Below, one piece after another: positions 1 to 8,814 of a stretch of 64,000 nucleotides of DNA. The notes beneath the pieces were generated by a model. The model worked only from the letters and a program-made list of their open reading frames with translations. It made no database searches and had not been told where the DNA came from. A program made the position numbers and the translations under genes. Source of the DNA: an uncultured Lachnospiraceae bacterium. Lineage in GTDB: Bacteria; Bacillota; Clostridia; Lachnospirales; Lachnospiraceae. The stretch is from the NCBI GenBank assembly GCA_905203555.1, contig CAJKWK010000007.1, positions 1-64,000 on the forward strand, written 5' to 3'. How positions within the stretch are numbered: the stretch's first letter is position 1; every line of letters begins with the position of its first letter.

Positions 1-50
1 TAACACAAAACTGGTGTTTCCTTTTCTATGTGTCCTACAAAAATTTTACG

Positions 51-236
51 CTAGCATCCCCGCTCCACTCGTTCCGTTAGTTTCATAACACTCCAAATGC
101 AAGCCAGACAAACTGTTATGTAAACATATCTTGGGATAGATAATTCTGTAAAACAAAATAAAATTGCAGTGATGCAGAGAATCACACCTCCGACCCATAA
201 AATAATTCCACTTAAAACTGATTTTTTAATATACAT
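51..236 (-). CDS. small two-helix membrane protein, unknown function
   Basis: Encodes 61 residues with two hydrophobic stretches (about residues 9-29 and 34-50) and charged ends, so a small integral membrane protein is likely. An AGAAAGGTG ribosome binding site lies about 8 bases before the ATG, which supports translation. It is separate from the DUF4203 gene, whose stop lies about 90 bases upstream in the transcription direction. No family is recognised and no function is proposed. Confidence 0.55.
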   Translation of the reverse strand: MYIKKSVLSGIILWVGGVILCITAILFCFTELSIPRYVYITVCLACIWSVMKLTERVERGC

Positions 237-329
237 AAAAACACACCTTTCTTTGGTAAAATAAAGTCTTCTTTTTCAACTGCCTCTATCTTACCAAATC
301 AGGTGTGTCATAAAACGGACTCAATTCAT

Positions 330-1085
330 CTACAGATCCAAAAACGTAATATCATCCTCTTCTTTTTCCTCATCCTCTTCCTCTAACTCTTCAACCATCG
401 CACGTGCTTTTTCCACTTCATTTTCCGCAGAATGCTGTTCTCTGATCTCCTCCGCCTTTTTTAGGCTCTGTTTCTTTCTTTTTCCGGATTCAAGTACAAA
501 CTGAACCCAAATGCCTAAAACAGCAAACAAAACCGTCCCCACGATCCGAACGAGATTTCCTTCCAAAGGAATAAAAAAACATAATGCATTTCCTAAGACC
601 AGTGCGCCAAGCGCTCCGGTAACAACCATCGTTACCGGTTCTGCATATATGATAGTCAACAGGGCAATAACCAATCCAATCCCCAGACATATTGCCATCC
701 ACAACACACTATCCGGTGTAAAAACTTGAATCGCCAGAACCGTTCCGGCCAAAAAGACAACGATAAACACTCCAACCCGATACAAGATCGATCCCAGACA
801 CGCAAGAATAATACCTGCCGCAAGACCTATGATCAAAAGCATCCTGTCTTCCAGCGCAAATTCGGAAGCAATCTTCCACGCCGCACCAAATCCAATTGCA
901 AATCCCATAATTGCCGACCAGATCCGTACCAGTTTCAGTCCCAAAAAGCACCAAAGTACTCCGATCAGGACAGCAATTCCCAACACAATCAAACCAGTAC
1001 TGCTCAATGTCCCTACAGAAATATCAGCCTCTTCCAGAAAGTTCTTCCATACATTACTTTCTTCCATTAATATATTCATACTCAC
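330..1085 (-). CDS. DUF4203-like multi-pass membrane protein
   Basis: Encodes 251 residues. From about residue 27 to 200 there are roughly seven glycine-rich hydrophobic segments, in the style of DUF4203/TMEM198 membrane proteins. The cytosolic-looking C-terminal tail (about 205-251) is strongly charged and ends in an acidic run. The GTG start at 1085 is preferred because AAGGAG sits 8 bases upstream of it; the in-frame ATG at 1079 would be 14 bases away. A good sigma-A promoter lies at 1141-1170. No role is known, and the family assignment comes from overall pattern only. Confidence 0.7.
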   Translation of the reverse strand: MSMNILMEESNVWKNFLEEADISVGTLSSTGLIVLGIAVLIGVLWCFLGLKLVRIWSAIMGFAIGFGAAWKIASEFALEDRMLLIIGLAAGIILACLGSILYRVGVFIVVFLAGTVLAIQVFTPDSVLWMAICLGIGLVIALLTIIYAEPVTMVVTGALGALVLGNALCFFIPLEGNLVRIVGTVLFAVLGIWVQFVLESGKRKKQSLKKAEEIREQHSAENEVEKARAMVEELEEEDEEKEEDDITFLDL

Positions 1086-1140
1086 CCAATCAACTCCTTA
1101 TCTATTAGTTAATAACACTCTCCTCTAAATTTTCGTCTCT

Positions 1141-1170
1141 ATTTTAACAACACATGAAAATGGATGTCAA
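1141..1170 (-). promoter_or_regulatory. sigma-A promoter for the DUF4203 gene
   Basis: On the minus strand, TTGACA (1170-1165) and TAAAAT (1146-1141) are separated by 18 bases, with a TGn extension before the -10. It points at the GTG start at 1085. The -35 box lies within one arm of the inverted repeat at 1154-1200. Confidence 0.6.
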
Positions 1171-1200
1171 CCACTGATTCTGATCAACATCCATTTTCAT
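1154..1200 (-). terminator. 14-bp inverted repeat, possible terminator of the upstream RNA
   Basis: ATGAAAATGGATGT (1154-1167) is exactly complementary to 1187-1200 with a 19-base loop. It lies at the 3' side of the candidate structured RNA and upstream of the DUF4203 gene. The T content after the stem is only moderate, so termination is plausible but not certain. It could instead be a regulatory stem, because it contains the -35 box of the next promoter. Confidence 0.45.
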
Positions 1201-1224
1201 TCTGATATTTCTATCATTTTTTCT

Positions 1225-1507
1225 ACCTCTTCCTATCCCTCGGGATAGTTTTCTGAATTTAACTTATGTTTTCGGTGGTCCGTACCTCCTATTCATAAAT
1301 TTGCCACTTACTCCTTATCCCTGATAAGAATTCCGTCCCATGATGAATTTTACTTCTCTCATAACTTTCTCGTCATTATGATAATTTCTTCATCACTTTC
1401 TTATCGTCATCGAGATGGATTCGGCATTTTTTAAAACTCTTTTGAACAATTATTTAAAAAATAAATATCTTTATCTTATAAATATTGTTCAATCAGTTTT
1501 ATTTGTT
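1225..1507 (-). ncRNA. candidate structured non-coding RNA, about 210-280 nt
   Basis: This is a gene-free stretch behind a near-consensus minus-strand promoter (1514-1542). The transcript has no convincing reading frame but has a series of perfect short stems: TCATAA/TTATGA (1359-1381), AATTC/GAATT (1329-1349), CTTATC/GATAAG (1314-1328) and CTATCCC/GGGATAG (1233-1248). A larger TTGAACAAT repeat lies at its 5' end (1442-1492). A leader of the DUF4203 gene is the alternative, but that gene has its own promoter. The size of the structured core is comparable to known Firmicute structured RNAs such as the raiA motif, but I cannot confirm membership by eye. Confidence 0.5.
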
Positions 1508-1513
1508 AGTTAT

Positions 1514-1542
1514 ATATTAGCACTCTATTTCTTATTTGTCAA
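1514..1542 (-). promoter_or_regulatory. strong sigma-A promoter upstream of the candidate RNA
   Basis: Minus-strand TTGACA (1542-1537), exactly 17 bases, then TAATAT (1519-1514), with TG one base before the -10. It is one of the best promoter matches in the window, yet no protein gene follows for more than 400 bases. Confidence 0.7.
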
Positions 1543-1613
1543 TATATTTTTTGTATTTATTTTATTTTAGTTTTTATTTTCTGAAAATATATTTATTTTT
1601 TATATTTTATCTG

Positions 1614-2033
1614 TTATATCAAATTGTCCGGGCCAAACCCAAGAGGCAGCAATTCTTTTAATGTATAAACCTTATAATCCTCCTTCCCCGTTGCCAACAC
1701 TATCTGAAAGTTTTCCGGATTACAAAATTCCATCATCACTTGTCTGCACACACCACAAGGCGCTGTATATGCTGTCAATTTCCCTTGTTTTCCGCCCACA
1801 ATACAAATTGCATCAAACGCTCTCTCCCCCTCGCTGATTGCTTTGAAGAATGCAGTCCTTTCCGCACAGTTGGTCGGTGTATATGCCGCATTTTCAATAT
1901 TGCATCCTGTATAATATTTTCCGCCTTTTGTCCGCAGCGCTGCACCCACACAAAATCCAGAATACGGAGCATAAGAGTATTCCAGTTGTTTCACTGCAAG
2001 TTCAATCATTTCCTCTATTATTTCTCTATTCAT
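1614..2033 (-). CDS. cdd: cytidine deaminase
   Basis: Hydrolytically deaminates cytidine and deoxycytidine to uridine and deoxyuridine in pyrimidine salvage, in the cytosol. The 139-residue length is typical of the small homotetrameric class. Zinc-site motifs are visible: NIENA, CAER (catalytic Glu with the Cys ligand) and PCGVCRQ (two more Cys ligands). The start overlaps the uridine phosphorylase stop in an ATGA arrangement, so the pair is translationally coupled and uridine produced here can feed the phosphorylase. Family call is secure. Confidence 0.96.
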   Translation of the reverse strand: MNREIIEEMIELAVKQLEYSYAPYSGFCVGAALRTKGGKYYTGCNIENAAYTPTNCAERTAFFKAISEGERAFDAICIVGGKQGKLTAYTAPCGVCRQVMMEFCNPENFQIVLATGKEDYKVYTLKELLPLGFGPDNLI

Positions 2034-2812
2034 TCTTTTTCCTTCTCTTTCCTGATCAATGAACGAATCGCTTCTATCGCAATCCGAATTGCCATATCCG
2101 TATCATGCACAACCGGATTATATAAGCCCTGTTTTTCCCTTTCCTGATTCGCAATCACAAGAAAGCAGGAGCCTACCCGTACCCGCAAAGAACTTGCCAC
2201 TACAAACAATGCTGCCGATTCCATTTCGGAAGCCAGACAGCCTAACTGTTTCCAAGCCTCCCATTTATTTACCAGCTCGTAACTTACAGGTTTTTTCTCC
2301 GGCTCATGTTGTCCGTAAAAAGCATCTTTACACTGCACCACTCCGGTATGATATCTGCATCCTTTCTCTTTTGCAGCTTCCACAAGCGCATTCGTCACCT
2401 CCAGATCCGGAACTGCAGGGAATTCTATCGGAGCATATTCTTTGGAAGTTCCTTCCATTCGAATTGCACCAGTCGCAATTACAACATCACCGCTCTGTAC
2501 CTCTGTCTGCATTCCGCCACAGGTTCCGATTCGTATAAAAGTATCTGCACCACATCGATACAACTCTTCCATGGCGATTGATGCAGAAGGTCCTCCGATC
2601 CCGGTAGATGTCACACTTACTTTTACCCCTTCCAGATAGCCGGTATACGTAATATATTCCCGATTATCCGCAACCAATACCGGAGCATCCAGATATTGTG
2701 CAATCTTCACACATCGTTTTGGGTCTCCCGGCATAATAACGTACTTCCCGACTTCACCTGCCGCCACCTGTATATGATACTGCCGACTCGCATCTTCTGA
2801 ATAATTTTTCAT
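2030..2812 (-). CDS. udp: uridine phosphorylase
   Basis: Reversible phosphorolysis of uridine to uracil and ribose-1-phosphate, in the NP-I (PNP/UDP) family. Visible motifs are the phosphate-binding GDPKR near the N terminus, the RIGTCGG loop, and EMESAAL, which binds the ribose hydroxyls. The frame is open to 2878, but ATG 2812 is chosen because GGGAG lies 6 bases upstream and the protein then begins like the family. It is the first gene of a udp-cdd salvage pair. A purine nucleoside phosphorylase is less likely given the cdd partner. Confidence 0.88.
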   Translation of the reverse strand: MKNYSEDASRQYHIQVAAGEVGKYVIMPGDPKRCVKIAQYLDAPVLVADNREYITYTGYLEGVKVSVTSTGIGGPSASIAMEELYRCGADTFIRIGTCGGMQTEVQSGDVVIATGAIRMEGTSKEYAPIEFPAVPDLEVTNALVEAAKEKGCRYHTGVVQCKDAFYGQHEPEKKPVSYELVNKWEAWKQLGCLASEMESAALFVVASSLRVRVGSCFLVIANQEREKQGLYNPVVHDTDMAIRIAIEAIRSLIRKEKEKE

Positions 2813-2962
2813 TTTTTCTCCCTGCCTTTCTCTTTCTTTCAAACATCCTTTTGCTCCTGCCCGTATTCTTTCTTCCATTATTTTATAATCTTCTGCTTAC
2901 TTTCTATAATAGAACTTCTATACTATTTTGCAAGAATTAGAATGAAGATTTCAGAAAAATAT

Positions 2963-2991
2963 TTGACATCTGTCTGGATGCTCATTAAAAT
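2963..2991 (+). promoter_or_regulatory. sigma-A promoter of asnA
   Basis: TTGACA at 2963-2968, 17 bases, TAAAAT at 2986-2991, followed about 65 bases later by AAGGAG and the asnA start. Confidence 0.7.
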
Positions 2992-3056
2992 AGGGGTATC
3001 TGTGAATATTCTGCAATGTTAAAAGCATAGATACTATAGAAAAGGAGTTTTGAGAT

Positions 3057-4067
3057 ATGGAACATTTAATAATACCTGATGGTTATTCCTCTCCTCTGAC
3101 AATCCGGGAAACCGAGGTTGCTATCAAAGAGATCAAAGACCATTTTGAACGCTCACTTGCAAAAGCACTGCATCTGACTCGTGTATCCGCACCTTTATTT
3201 GTAACGCCGGAGTCCGGTTTAAACGACAACCTCAACGGTGTTGAACGACCGGTATCTTTTGGCATCCGCGAACAGAACGAATCCATTGCCGAAATCGTAC
3301 ACTCGCTTGCCAAATGGAAACGCTATGCGTTAAAACACTATGATTTCCATTCCGGTGAAGGCTTATACACAGATATGACTGCAATCCGCAGAGATGAAGA
3401 TACCGATAACATCCACTCTCTTTATGTAGATCAATGGGATTGGGAAAAGGTCATTTCCAAACAGGAACGTAATATGGAGACACTGGAATATACCGTTCGC
3501 AAAGTATTCAGTGCATTAAAAGAAACGGAAGGTTTCATATCCAGACGTTACAATTACATAGAACCGCTGCTCCCGGATGAAATCTTCTTTATCAGTTCTC
3601 AGGAACTGGAAGATATGTACCCAGACTGTACACCGAAAGAGCGGGAATATAAGATTGCCCGAGCAAAAGGCGCTGTTTTCATCACTCAAATCGGCAAGGT
3701 ACTTGCTTCCGGAGAAAAACATGACGGACGTGCACCGGATTATGATGATTGGGAACTAAACGGAGATATTATCGTTTATTATCCGGTACTGGATATCTCA
3801 TTGGAGTTATCTTCTATGGGAGTGCGTGTAGACGAAGAGTCTTTGACAAAACAATTAAAAGCAGCCGGCTGTGAAGAACGACGGGAACTTGCTTTTCAGA
3901 AAGCCCTCTTAAACTGTGAACTTCCTTACACCATCGGAGGCGGCATCGGTCAGTCCCGTATCTGTATGTATTATCTGCGAAAAGCACACATCGGCGAGGT
4001 ACAGGCATCTCTATGGCCAAAAGAAATCTCCGAATGTGCATTGGATAACGGCATTCAATTATTATAA
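3057..4067 (+). CDS. asnA: aspartate--ammonia ligase (ammonia-dependent asparagine synthetase)
   Basis: Makes asparagine from aspartate, ammonia and ATP via an aspartyl-adenylate. It is a class II aminoacyl-tRNA-synthetase-like catalytic fold, not the glutamine-dependent AsnB type. The 336-residue length is usual. The C-terminal GGGIGQSR stretch is a class II motif 3-like ATP site, and the N-terminal region carrying LTRVSAPLF is typical of AsnA. AAGGAG precedes the ATG. It is a single-gene unit with its own promoter and a strong terminator. Confidence 0.95.
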   Translation: MEHLIIPDGYSSPLTIRETEVAIKEIKDHFERSLAKALHLTRVSAPLFVTPESGLNDNLNGVERPVSFGIREQNESIAEIVHSLAKWKRYALKHYDFHSGEGLYTDMTAIRRDEDTDNIHSLYVDQWDWEKVISKQERNMETLEYTVRKVFSALKETEGFISRRYNYIEPLLPDEIFFISSQELEDMYPDCTPKEREYKIARAKGAVFITQIGKVLASGEKHDGRAPDYDDWELNGDIIVYYPVLDISLELSSMGVRVDEESLTKQLKAAGCEERRELAFQKALLNCELPYTIGGGIGQSRICMYYLRKAHIGEVQASLWPKEISECALDNGIQLL

Positions 4068-4082
4068 ATATTATCAAAAAAG

Positions 4083-4131
4083 AAACACGTCCTGTCTGTG
4101 GGAAATCTCCCTCTGCAGGACGTGTTTTTCA
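4083..4131. terminator. bidirectional terminator between asnA and the DUF362 gene
   Basis: AAACACGTCCTG (4083-4094) pairs with 4116-4127, with T-rich runs on the 3' side in both directions. The two flanking genes converge here. Confidence 0.85.
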
Positions 4132-4134
4132 AAA

Positions 4135-5265
4135 TCATTCCATAAAAATCAATTCATATTCTCTGGAGCCCAGCCCAATCTTTTCCGCATGGGCAAGACA
4201 TGTTTTATACTCAGAATTCGGAGTCGTATTTTCAAAATGATCGTGATGATCACAAAAATCGGCATGCTGATAATTATCTGACAGCTGACTGTTCGGCAGC
4301 GGTGTCGCCTTTAAACATGCATCCACGCAAGCCTGATCCAAAGCCAGCGGATCAAACGATGCAAACATTCCGATATTCGGAAGTATCGGTGCATCATTTT
4401 CCGGGTGACAGTCGCAATTCGGAGAAACATCCAGCACTAACGAAATATGAAAATTCGGGCGTCCATCCACTACTGCCTTCGTATATTCAGCCATTCTACA
4501 GTTCAGCTCTTTTGTTGCCGCATTATCCTGAAAAGAAATTGCATCGAAATTACAAGCTCCAATACATCTTCCGCAACCCACACAATGTACGGTATCAACT
4601 GCCATTTTCCTTGTAGACTCATCATATACAAGCCCCTGATTTGCACACTCTCTCATACAACGTTTACAGCCTCTGCAATCTTCTGTTGAAATCACCGGCT
4701 GTCCGTTGGCATGCTGATCTTTCTTTCCCGCACGAGAGCCGCAGCCCATACCGATATTTTTAATCGTACCGCCAAAACCAGTTGTCTCATGCCCCTTAAA
4801 ATGCGTCAGACTAATGAACACGTCTGCATCCATAATTGCATGACCGATTTTAGCCTTTTCGATATATTCTCCTCCGTTCACCGGAACTTCAATATCATCT
4901 GTTCCCTTCAATCCATCGCCAATCAGAACCGGACATCCTACGGTCAACGGTGTAAAACCATTTTCCCATGCACAATACAAATGTTCCAATGCATTTTTAC
5001 GACTGCCGGGATACAGTGTATTACAATCTGTCAAAAATGGATTTCCTCCCAACTCTTTTACAACATCTGCAACAGCTTTCGCATAATTAGGACGTAAAAA
5101 ACTAAGATTTCCCATTTCACCAAAATGCATCTTAATTGCAACAAACTTATTTTCCATATCAATCTGTTCAATTCCAGCTGCGTGCAGCAACCGTTTCAAC
5201 TTTGTCGGAAGCCCTTCCCCCAGCTTTGCACGAAAATCGGTATAAAATACTTTTGATCCTGCCAT
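4135..5265 (-). CDS. DUF362 protein with two [4Fe-4S] clusters
   Basis: Encodes 376 residues. Residues about 1-190 form a DUF362 domain, with the characteristic HFKGHETTGFGGTIKN region. After it comes a bacterial ferredoxin-type segment with two CxxCxxCxxxC motifs (CRGCKRCMREC and CVGCGRCIGAC). It is probably a cytosolic electron-transfer or Fe-S protein; the substrate of the family is unknown. AAGGAG precedes ATG 5265. It is second in a pair with the EamA transporter, 15 bases downstream of it. Confidence 0.85.
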   Translation of the reverse strand: MAGSKVFYTDFRAKLGEGLPTKLKRLLHAAGIEQIDMENKFVAIKMHFGEMGNLSFLRPNYAKAVADVVKELGGNPFLTDCNTLYPGSRKNALEHLYCAWENGFTPLTVGCPVLIGDGLKGTDDIEVPVNGGEYIEKAKIGHAIMDADVFISLTHFKGHETTGFGGTIKNIGMGCGSRAGKKDQHANGQPVISTEDCRGCKRCMRECANQGLVYDESTRKMAVDTVHCVGCGRCIGACNFDAISFQDNAATKELNCRMAEYTKAVVDGRPNFHISLVLDVSPNCDCHPENDAPILPNIGMFASFDPLALDQACVDACLKATPLPNSQLSDNYQHADFCDHHDHFENTTPNSEYKTCLAHAEKIGLGSREYELIFME

Positions 5266-5280
5266 CTGCCATCTCTCCTT

Positions 5281-6144
5281 TTACATTCTTTTTTTATTAT
5301 ATAAAAACATAACAACCGCCATAGAACAAATAATCGCATACCCAATCCAGCTATACAGATCCGGCAGCTGTCCAAACACTACAAATCCAAGAACTGCCGA
5401 AAAAAGAATCTGCGAATAATCGTATACTGAAATCTCTTTTGCCGGTGCATGAAAATATGCCGCAGTAATGCTAAACTGTCCTCCCGCTGCGGATAAACCT
5501 GCCAATATCAAATACAGCAGCTGCATTCCAGACATCGCATGATAATGAAACAGCAGATACGGCAGAGTCACCACACAGGAAAATGCTGAAAACACAAAGA
5601 CTACAAATGGTCCTTTTTCTCCCTTTTTCCCTAGTACACGCACATAGGTGTAAGCCACTCCGGCTCCCAGACCTCCCAGCAATCCGATCAACGCTGCCGG
5701 AGAGCTGAAAATCGCCGTCGTCGGCTTAATAATCAGAAGGCTCCCTAAAAAAGCGCCTGTAACAATCAATGCCTGTGGCACACTCACCTTTTCCTTCAAT
5801 ATAAAATAACTGAATATAATCGCAAAAAAGGGAGACATCTTATTCAGCATAGATGCATCTGACAGCACCAGATGATCTACTGCATAAAAATTACACAAAA
5901 TCCCGATCGTTCCAGCCGTTGCGCGCAGAAAAAGATACTTAATATTCTCTTTTTTCCCTGAAAACCATACCTTTTCTCTTGCCAGAATGATTCCCGCAAA
6001 CAACAGAGATACAAGATTCCGAAAAAAGCTCTTCTGTATAGAAGGGATATCTCCTGCAAGCCGCACAAACATAGCCATCAGCGCAAAGAAAAATGCTGCC
6101 AGTACAATATAAAGAATCCCTAAATACTTATGTTTATTTTTCAT
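5281..6144 (-). CDS. EamA/DMT-family transporter
   Basis: Encodes 287 residues with about ten predicted membrane helices in two repeats, typical of the drug/metabolite transporter superfamily (EamA). It begins LGILYIVLAAFFFALMAM and carries the conserved PFFAIIFSYFILKEK region at the end of the first repeat. The transported solute cannot be told. It ends 15 bases before the DUF362 gene, so the two are probably cotranscribed. The ribosome binding site is weak. Confidence 0.85.
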   Translation of the reverse strand: MKNKHKYLGILYIVLAAFFFALMAMFVRLAGDIPSIQKSFFRNLVSLLFAGIILAREKVWFSGKKENIKYLFLRATAGTIGILCNFYAVDHLVLSDASMLNKMSPFFAIIFSYFILKEKVSVPQALIVTGAFLGSLLIIKPTTAIFSSPAALIGLLGGLGAGVAYTYVRVLGKKGEKGPFVVFVFSAFSCVVTLPYLLFHYHAMSGMQLLYLILAGLSAAGGQFSITAAYFHAPAKEISVYDYSQILFSAVLGFVVFGQLPDLYSWIGYAIICSMAVVMFLYNKKRM

Positions 6145-6177
6145 TCATCTCAATTCCATTTCCAAGAAACACAATCA

Positions 6178-7098
6178 CTATTTCAAGAAATTTTCGATAA
6201 TTACTGCTTCTGCTTCTTCAGCAGACATACCGAACGTACGCAGCTTTATCAATTGCTCATCATTGATTCGACCGATTGCGGCCTCATGTACGATCTGTGC
6301 ATCAACATGCTTTGCGTTGATCTCCGGAATCGAACTGATCTCCGCATGATCCATAATAATAGAATCGCACTGCACATGTGCATGACACTGATTTTCCCCT
6401 ATTGCTTTCGGATGGAAAATCTGTTTTGACGTCCCCTTTCCGACAGAACGGGAAATAATCCTCGCAGAACTGTTTTCCCCTTTTAAAACAATTTCCATAT
6501 TTGAAACTGCAGTCTGATCCGCATGTGTCATTAACTTTTCCGTCACATTCAGCTTAGCATTTTCTTCCAGTTCAATATAACTTTCACGTTTTGTAGAATC
6601 TACTCCTTTGATCTGTGTTGTCTCAAGCGTAAATACTGAGTTTTCTCCAACATAAATCTTAGTCACAGGATTCAGCACTTTCTTACCGCTGCCTTCTCCC
6701 TCTGCGTAATGATTCTCCACATACTTTACATTGGCATTTTTTCCAACATGAAAAGAATGAATCCCGTCATGTCTGGTCTCACTGCAGCCGGAACCATGAA
6801 TCCCACAGCCCGCAACAATCGTAACATCCGCTCCGTCTTCGATATAAAAATCGTTGTACACTTCATCAATTCCAGCTTCTGTCATTACAACCGGTATATG
6901 CACCTGCTCAGCTTTTGCTTCTCCACTGATATGAATATCGATTCCCGGTTTATCTTCCTTTTTCACAATCCGGATATGACGGCTGTCTCCATGACACACA
7001 GCCATTCCGTTCAAACGCAGGTTATAAGCGCCTTCCTGCTTAAAACCATACGAATCAATTACATCCAATACACCTTCTGTTACCTTATTCAACTCCAC
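6178..7098 (-). CDS. SufB/SufD-like Fe-S cluster assembly scaffold (SmsB-type)
   Basis: Encodes about 306 residues, a compact right-handed beta-helix member of the SufB/SufD family; it lacks the long N-terminal part of classical SufB. The central region has GCGIHGSGCSETRHDG and the C-terminal end has the typical HEAAIGRINDEQLIKLRTFG stretch. The frame is open to 7203, but GTG 7098 is chosen because AAAAGGAGG lies 8 bases upstream. It therefore overlaps the end of sufC by 14 bases. With no second SufB/SufD, SufS or SufU beside it, the pair resembles the minimal SmsCB (SMS) scaffold system. Confidence 0.87.
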   Translation of the reverse strand: MELNKVTEGVLDVIDSYGFKQEGAYNLRLNGMAVCHGDSRHIRIVKKEDKPGIDIHISGEAKAEQVHIPVVMTEAGIDEVYNDFYIEDGADVTIVAGCGIHGSGCSETRHDGIHSFHVGKNANVKYVENHYAEGEGSGKKVLNPVTKIYVGENSVFTLETTQIKGVDSTKRESYIELEENAKLNVTEKLMTHADQTAVSNMEIVLKGENSSARIISRSVGKGTSKQIFHPKAIGENQCHAHVQCDSIIMDHAEISSIPEINAKHVDAQIVHEAAIGRINDEQLIKLRTFGMSAEEAEAVIIENFLK

Positions 7099-7834
7099 AG
7101 AGACTACCTCCTTTTTGCTGTCTGCATGCACATGCTTGTACTTCCTCACCAAAAAGCTGAGGCATGATTGCTTTCGCTTCTCCAACAGATTCCACTTTTC
7201 CATCAGATATTACCATGATCCGGTCTGCCATCTGTATAATCCGCTCCTGATGTGAGATCAAAATCAAACTTTCCTTCTTATCTTTGTGAATCTGTTCAAA
7301 TCTCTTGATCAACATTGAAAAACTCCAAAGGTCAATTCCAGCCTCTGGTTCATCAAAAATACAAATATCATGATGTTTTGCAAGTACTGTGGCAATCTCT
7401 ATCCGTTTCATCTCACCACCGGATAAAGTTGCATCAGCATCGCGATCGATATATTCCATAGCACACAATCCAACACTACTTAATAAATTACAGCATTCCT
7501 CTTCGCTCAGAGTTCTTCCTGCTGCCAGATGAAGCAGTCTTCTGACTGTCATTCCCTTAAAACGTGGCGGCTGCTGGAAAGCAAACCCAATCCCCGACTT
7601 TGCCCGCTCGTCTATAGACAGATTGGTAATCTCCTTTCCATTCAACAGAATCTTCCCCTCTGTAGGCTGATTGATTCCCATCAAAATCTTTGCGAGTGTT
7701 GACTTTCCTCCGCCATTCGGCCCGGTAATCACAAGCATCTCACCCGGATTGACAGAAAAGCTGATATCAGATAGAATCTCTGACTGCCTTCCTTCTTCTT
7801 GTACATCATATGATAAATGTTCTACTTGTAACAT
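7085..7834 (-). CDS. sufC: Fe-S assembly ABC ATPase SufC (SmsC-type)
   Basis: Cytosolic ABC ATPase that powers Fe-S cluster assembly on the SufB/SufD-like partner encoded next. Walker A is GPNGGGKST, the signature is LSGGEMKR, Walker B is CIFDEPEAGID and the switch His lies in LISHQ. About 249 residues, usual for SufC. ATG 7834 is preferred to the frame's first ATG at 7843, because GAGGG lies directly against the first but about 10 bases before the second. It is translationally overlapped with the scaffold gene. Confidence 0.92.
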   Translation of the reverse strand: MLQVEHLSYDVQEEGRQSEILSDISFSVNPGEMLVITGPNGGGKSTLAKILMGINQPTEGKILLNGKEITNLSIDERAKSGIGFAFQQPPRFKGMTVRRLLHLAAGRTLSEEECCNLLSSVGLCAMEYIDRDADATLSGGEMKRIEIATVLAKHHDICIFDEPEAGIDLWSFSMLIKRFEQIHKDKKESLILISHQERIIQMADRIMVISDGKVESVGEAKAIMPQLFGEEVQACACRQQKGGSLCGVE

Positions 7835-7861
7835 ATTTACCATTCCCTCTTCTTTCTTTTT

Positions 7862-8755
7862 TCACATTTTCGCCCAACGTTCCCGACACTGTTCAAACCA
7901 TTTTCGATATCGTTCTGCAGATGGATTTTCCTTTTTCCAAACAAATGTAAAATCATGGGTCACGTGAAAATCTTTTAATCTAATCTCTTTTAATTCCCCG
8001 CTCTTCAGTTCTTCCGAAATTGCAGGCTCATATAAAAATGTAATACCACATCCGGCTTTTGTCAACTCTTTCAAGCCTTGCCGACTGCTGATTTCAATAA
8101 CTTTTGCAAAATCTTCTATGGAAAGATTCTGCACCGATAAAAAATGCACCAATGTTTCACGTACACTTTCCCCCGCTGCGCCGAACAGCACCGTTGTTTG
8201 TAACAAATCCTGAAATTCTTTGAAACGATATTTTTTTAAAAATTCAGGCGCACAAACAGCCGCCAGCCTTCCTCTTATGAATGGGCACGACGCATAAGCA
8301 GACGCCTGAATCATCCCATCAATCAATGCAAACTCGATCTCATCATTCTCCAAACTCTGTAATAATTCTGCTGTATTTGCCGTCTTTAACCTCAAAAACG
8401 AAGACTCTGTATCTTCCAGGGCATACTGCAGCACATCTGCTCCTCCCAGTGTTCCAAGAGCCGAGGTGATTCCGCATCGAAATTCCAACCTTTTTTCAGA
8501 ACTCCCCTGCATCCTGTTCTGTAAAGACAATTCATCATGAAGCATCGTCAGAGAAGCATTGCGCAGCATTTCTCCCGCCTCAGTCAGCCCCAGTTGTTTG
8601 CCTTCGTATTGAAATAGCTTCTGCCCATAATACTGTTCCAAATATCGAATGTGCTGCGATACTGCCGGCTGTGTAATATGCAGTTCTTCTGATGCCCGCG
8701 TATAATTCATACACCGGCAAACAGTCAAAAACGTATTCATCCGAAAATCAAGCAT
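7862..8755 (-). CDS. LysR-family transcriptional regulator
   Basis: Encodes 297 residues. An N-terminal winged helix-turn-helix (about 1-60) contains ITQPAVSQHIRYLEQ, followed by a LysR substrate-binding region. The frame extends up to 8818, but ATG 8755 has AAGGGGG a suitable distance upstream and gives the family's usual N terminus. It lies just upstream of, and in the same direction as, the sufC pair (28 bases), so the two may be cotranscribed. The effector and targets are unknown. Confidence 0.9.
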   Translation of the reverse strand: MLDFRMNTFLTVCRCMNYTRASEELHITQPAVSQHIRYLEQYYGQKLFQYEGKQLGLTEAGEMLRNASLTMLHDELSLQNRMQGSSEKRLEFRCGITSALGTLGGADVLQYALEDTESSFLRLKTANTAELLQSLENDEIEFALIDGMIQASAYASCPFIRGRLAAVCAPEFLKKYRFKEFQDLLQTTVLFGAAGESVRETLVHFLSVQNLSIEDFAKVIEISSRQGLKELTKAGCGITFLYEPAISEELKSGELKEIRLKDFHVTHDFTFVWKKENPSAERYRKWFEQCRERWAKM

Positions 8756-8782
8756 AGTATGTCCCCCTTTGACATAAACCGA

Positions 8783-8814
8783 GGGCGGAGCTTTTTGTTC
8801 CAAAAGCCCCGCCC
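8783..8814 (-). other. GC-rich hairpin in the LysR 5' leader
   Basis: GGGCGG-GCTTTT and AAAAGC-CCGCCC form a 13-bp stem with one mismatch and a 6-base loop, just upstream of the LysR start. No T-run follows, so a terminator is unlikely. It may control access to the start. Confidence 0.45.

Noticed and set aside
1255..1300. GGTGG-like segment suggesting a T-box or riboswitch
   Set aside because: No specifier loop, no antiterminator pairing and no amino-acid gene downstream; kept only as a structured RNA candidate.
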